Source: Actinomyces sp. S6-Spd3 (GTDB taxonomy: Bacteria; Actinomycetota; Actinomycetes; Actinomycetales; Actinomycetaceae). From it: a DNA stretch of 64,000 nt. Location: the NCBI RefSeq assembly GCF_000758755.1, contig NZ_JRMV01000274.1, positions 62,001-126,000 on the forward strand. Direction: 5' to 3'. The notes under the pieces were generated by a model. The model saw only the letters and a list, made by a program, of their open reading frames with translations. It made no database searches and had not been told where the DNA came from. The position numbers and the translations under genes are program-made. Each line of letters opens with the position of its first letter. Position 1 is the stretch's first letter. Shown here piece by piece: positions 63,514 through 64,000 of this stretch.

Positions 63514-64000
63514 ATGACTCGTAAGATGACCTTGGCTGTCGACTGTGGCGGCGGCGGAATCAAAGCATCCGTATTGGATTCCCTTGGAACAATGGTCGCT
63601 CCGCCCAAACGCACTCCGACTCCCTATCCTCTTCCTCCGCAGCTCTTGGTCGACACTGTCGTCGAATTGGCCTCGCAGCTTCCGGCTGCCGATCGAGTCA
63701 CCCTTGGAATGCCGGGAATGATTCGCCACGGCATTGTCATCGCCACTCCGCACTACATCACCAAAGATGGTCCCCGTTCTCGCGTTGTCCCTGAACTTGT
63801 CACCTTGTGGGATCACTTTGATATGGCAGGTGCGTTGGAGAAGGCGTTGAGTCTGCCCACGAAAGTCCTCAATGATGCAGAAGTCGCGGGTGCGGGTGTT
63901 GTGACCGGCCGAGGCCTCGAAATGATTATCACTTTGGGCACGGGTCTTGGAAACGCTGTTTTTGACGGCGGACGCCTTGCCCCACACGTTGAAGTCTCCC
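63514..64000 (+). CDS. ROK-family sugar kinase, polyphosphate-glucokinase-like (3' end outside window)
   Basis: The frame is open from ATG 63514 to the window edge (at least 162 residues). It has the ATP-phosphate motif LAVDCGGGGIKASVLDS at the start, VLNDAEVAGAG with the catalytic Asp, and LGTGLGNAVFDGG (second phosphate loop). This is the layout of ROK kinases and of the actinobacterial PpgK, which phosphorylates glucose with polyphosphate or ATP. ATG 63526 is an alternative start. The C-terminal half is not visible, so PpgK and plain glucokinase cannot be told apart. Confidence 0.82.
   Translation, partial: MTRKMTLAVDCGGGGIKASVLDSLGTMVAPPKRTPTPYPLPPQLLVDTVVELASQLPAADRVTLGMPGMIRHGIVIATPHYITKDGPRSRVVPELVTLWDHFDMAGALEKALSLPTKVLNDAEVAGAGVVTGRGLEMIITLGTGLGNAVFDGGRLAPHVEVS

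Overview
The window is a high-GC chromosomal segment from an actinobacterium, most likely a member of the Actinomycetaceae (Schaalia/Actinomyces type). Evidence for this: a HAIR element in front of clpB, GTG/TTG start codons on housekeeping genes (rpsL, fusA, tuf, rpoA, rpoB, secY), leaderless-looking promoters, C-terminally anchored surface proteins with an LARTG-type sorting motif, an orphan MsiK/UgpC-type sugar ABC ATPase, and the gene order rpsM-rpsK-rpoA-rplQ without rpsD. The genus is inferred; the phylum and family are better supported.

Region 1 (1-22 kb) holds accessory and housekeeping genes on both strands: the end of a membrane protein, clpB under an HspR-type operator, a TetR regulator with a cytoplasmic serine hydrolase, exonuclease III facing a short-chain dehydrogenase, a large anchored surface protein whose start lies inside a Fur/Zur-type operator, a dicarboxylate transporter-histidine kinase-response regulator operon, a degenerate phosphoribosyltransferase with a HAD phosphatase, an rRNA/tRNA 2'-O-methyltransferase, a glycerophosphodiesterase, a DUF4032 protein with kinase-like motifs, the sugar ABC ATPase, a Ser/Thr kinase with a membrane C-terminus, and a membrane-tethered DsbA-like thiol oxidoreductase. 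A tRNA-Thr gene follows.

Region 2 (22.3-30.5 kb) contains a compact sulfur-stress cluster (CstR-type operator, CoA-disulfide reductase/rhodanese fusion, CstR-like repressor, 59-residue Cys-rich protein). It also contains the most striking gene of the window: a secreted protein that joins a GT80-type sialyltransferase domain to three ricin-type lectin domains. ung, a LytR_C protein and tRNA-Met(CAU) follow.

Region 3 (30.7-38.2 kb) is rpoB-rpoC. It is followed by an LPXTG-like surface protein with 21-bp repeats and by a small accessory patch (39.9-42 kb) in which two 76-bp direct repeats flank an AbiEi/DUF559-type gene.

Region 4 (42-63.4 kb) is the core translation block: the str operon (rpsL-rpsG-fusA-tuf), the S10-spc cluster (rpsJ to rplO), secY-adk, map, and infA-rpmJ-rpsM-rpsK-rpoA-rplQ. 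The last 490 bases start a ROK/polyphosphate-glucokinase-like gene that runs out of the window. All coordinates, motifs and hairpins were read by eye. Family assignments rest on recalled family signatures, not on database searches.
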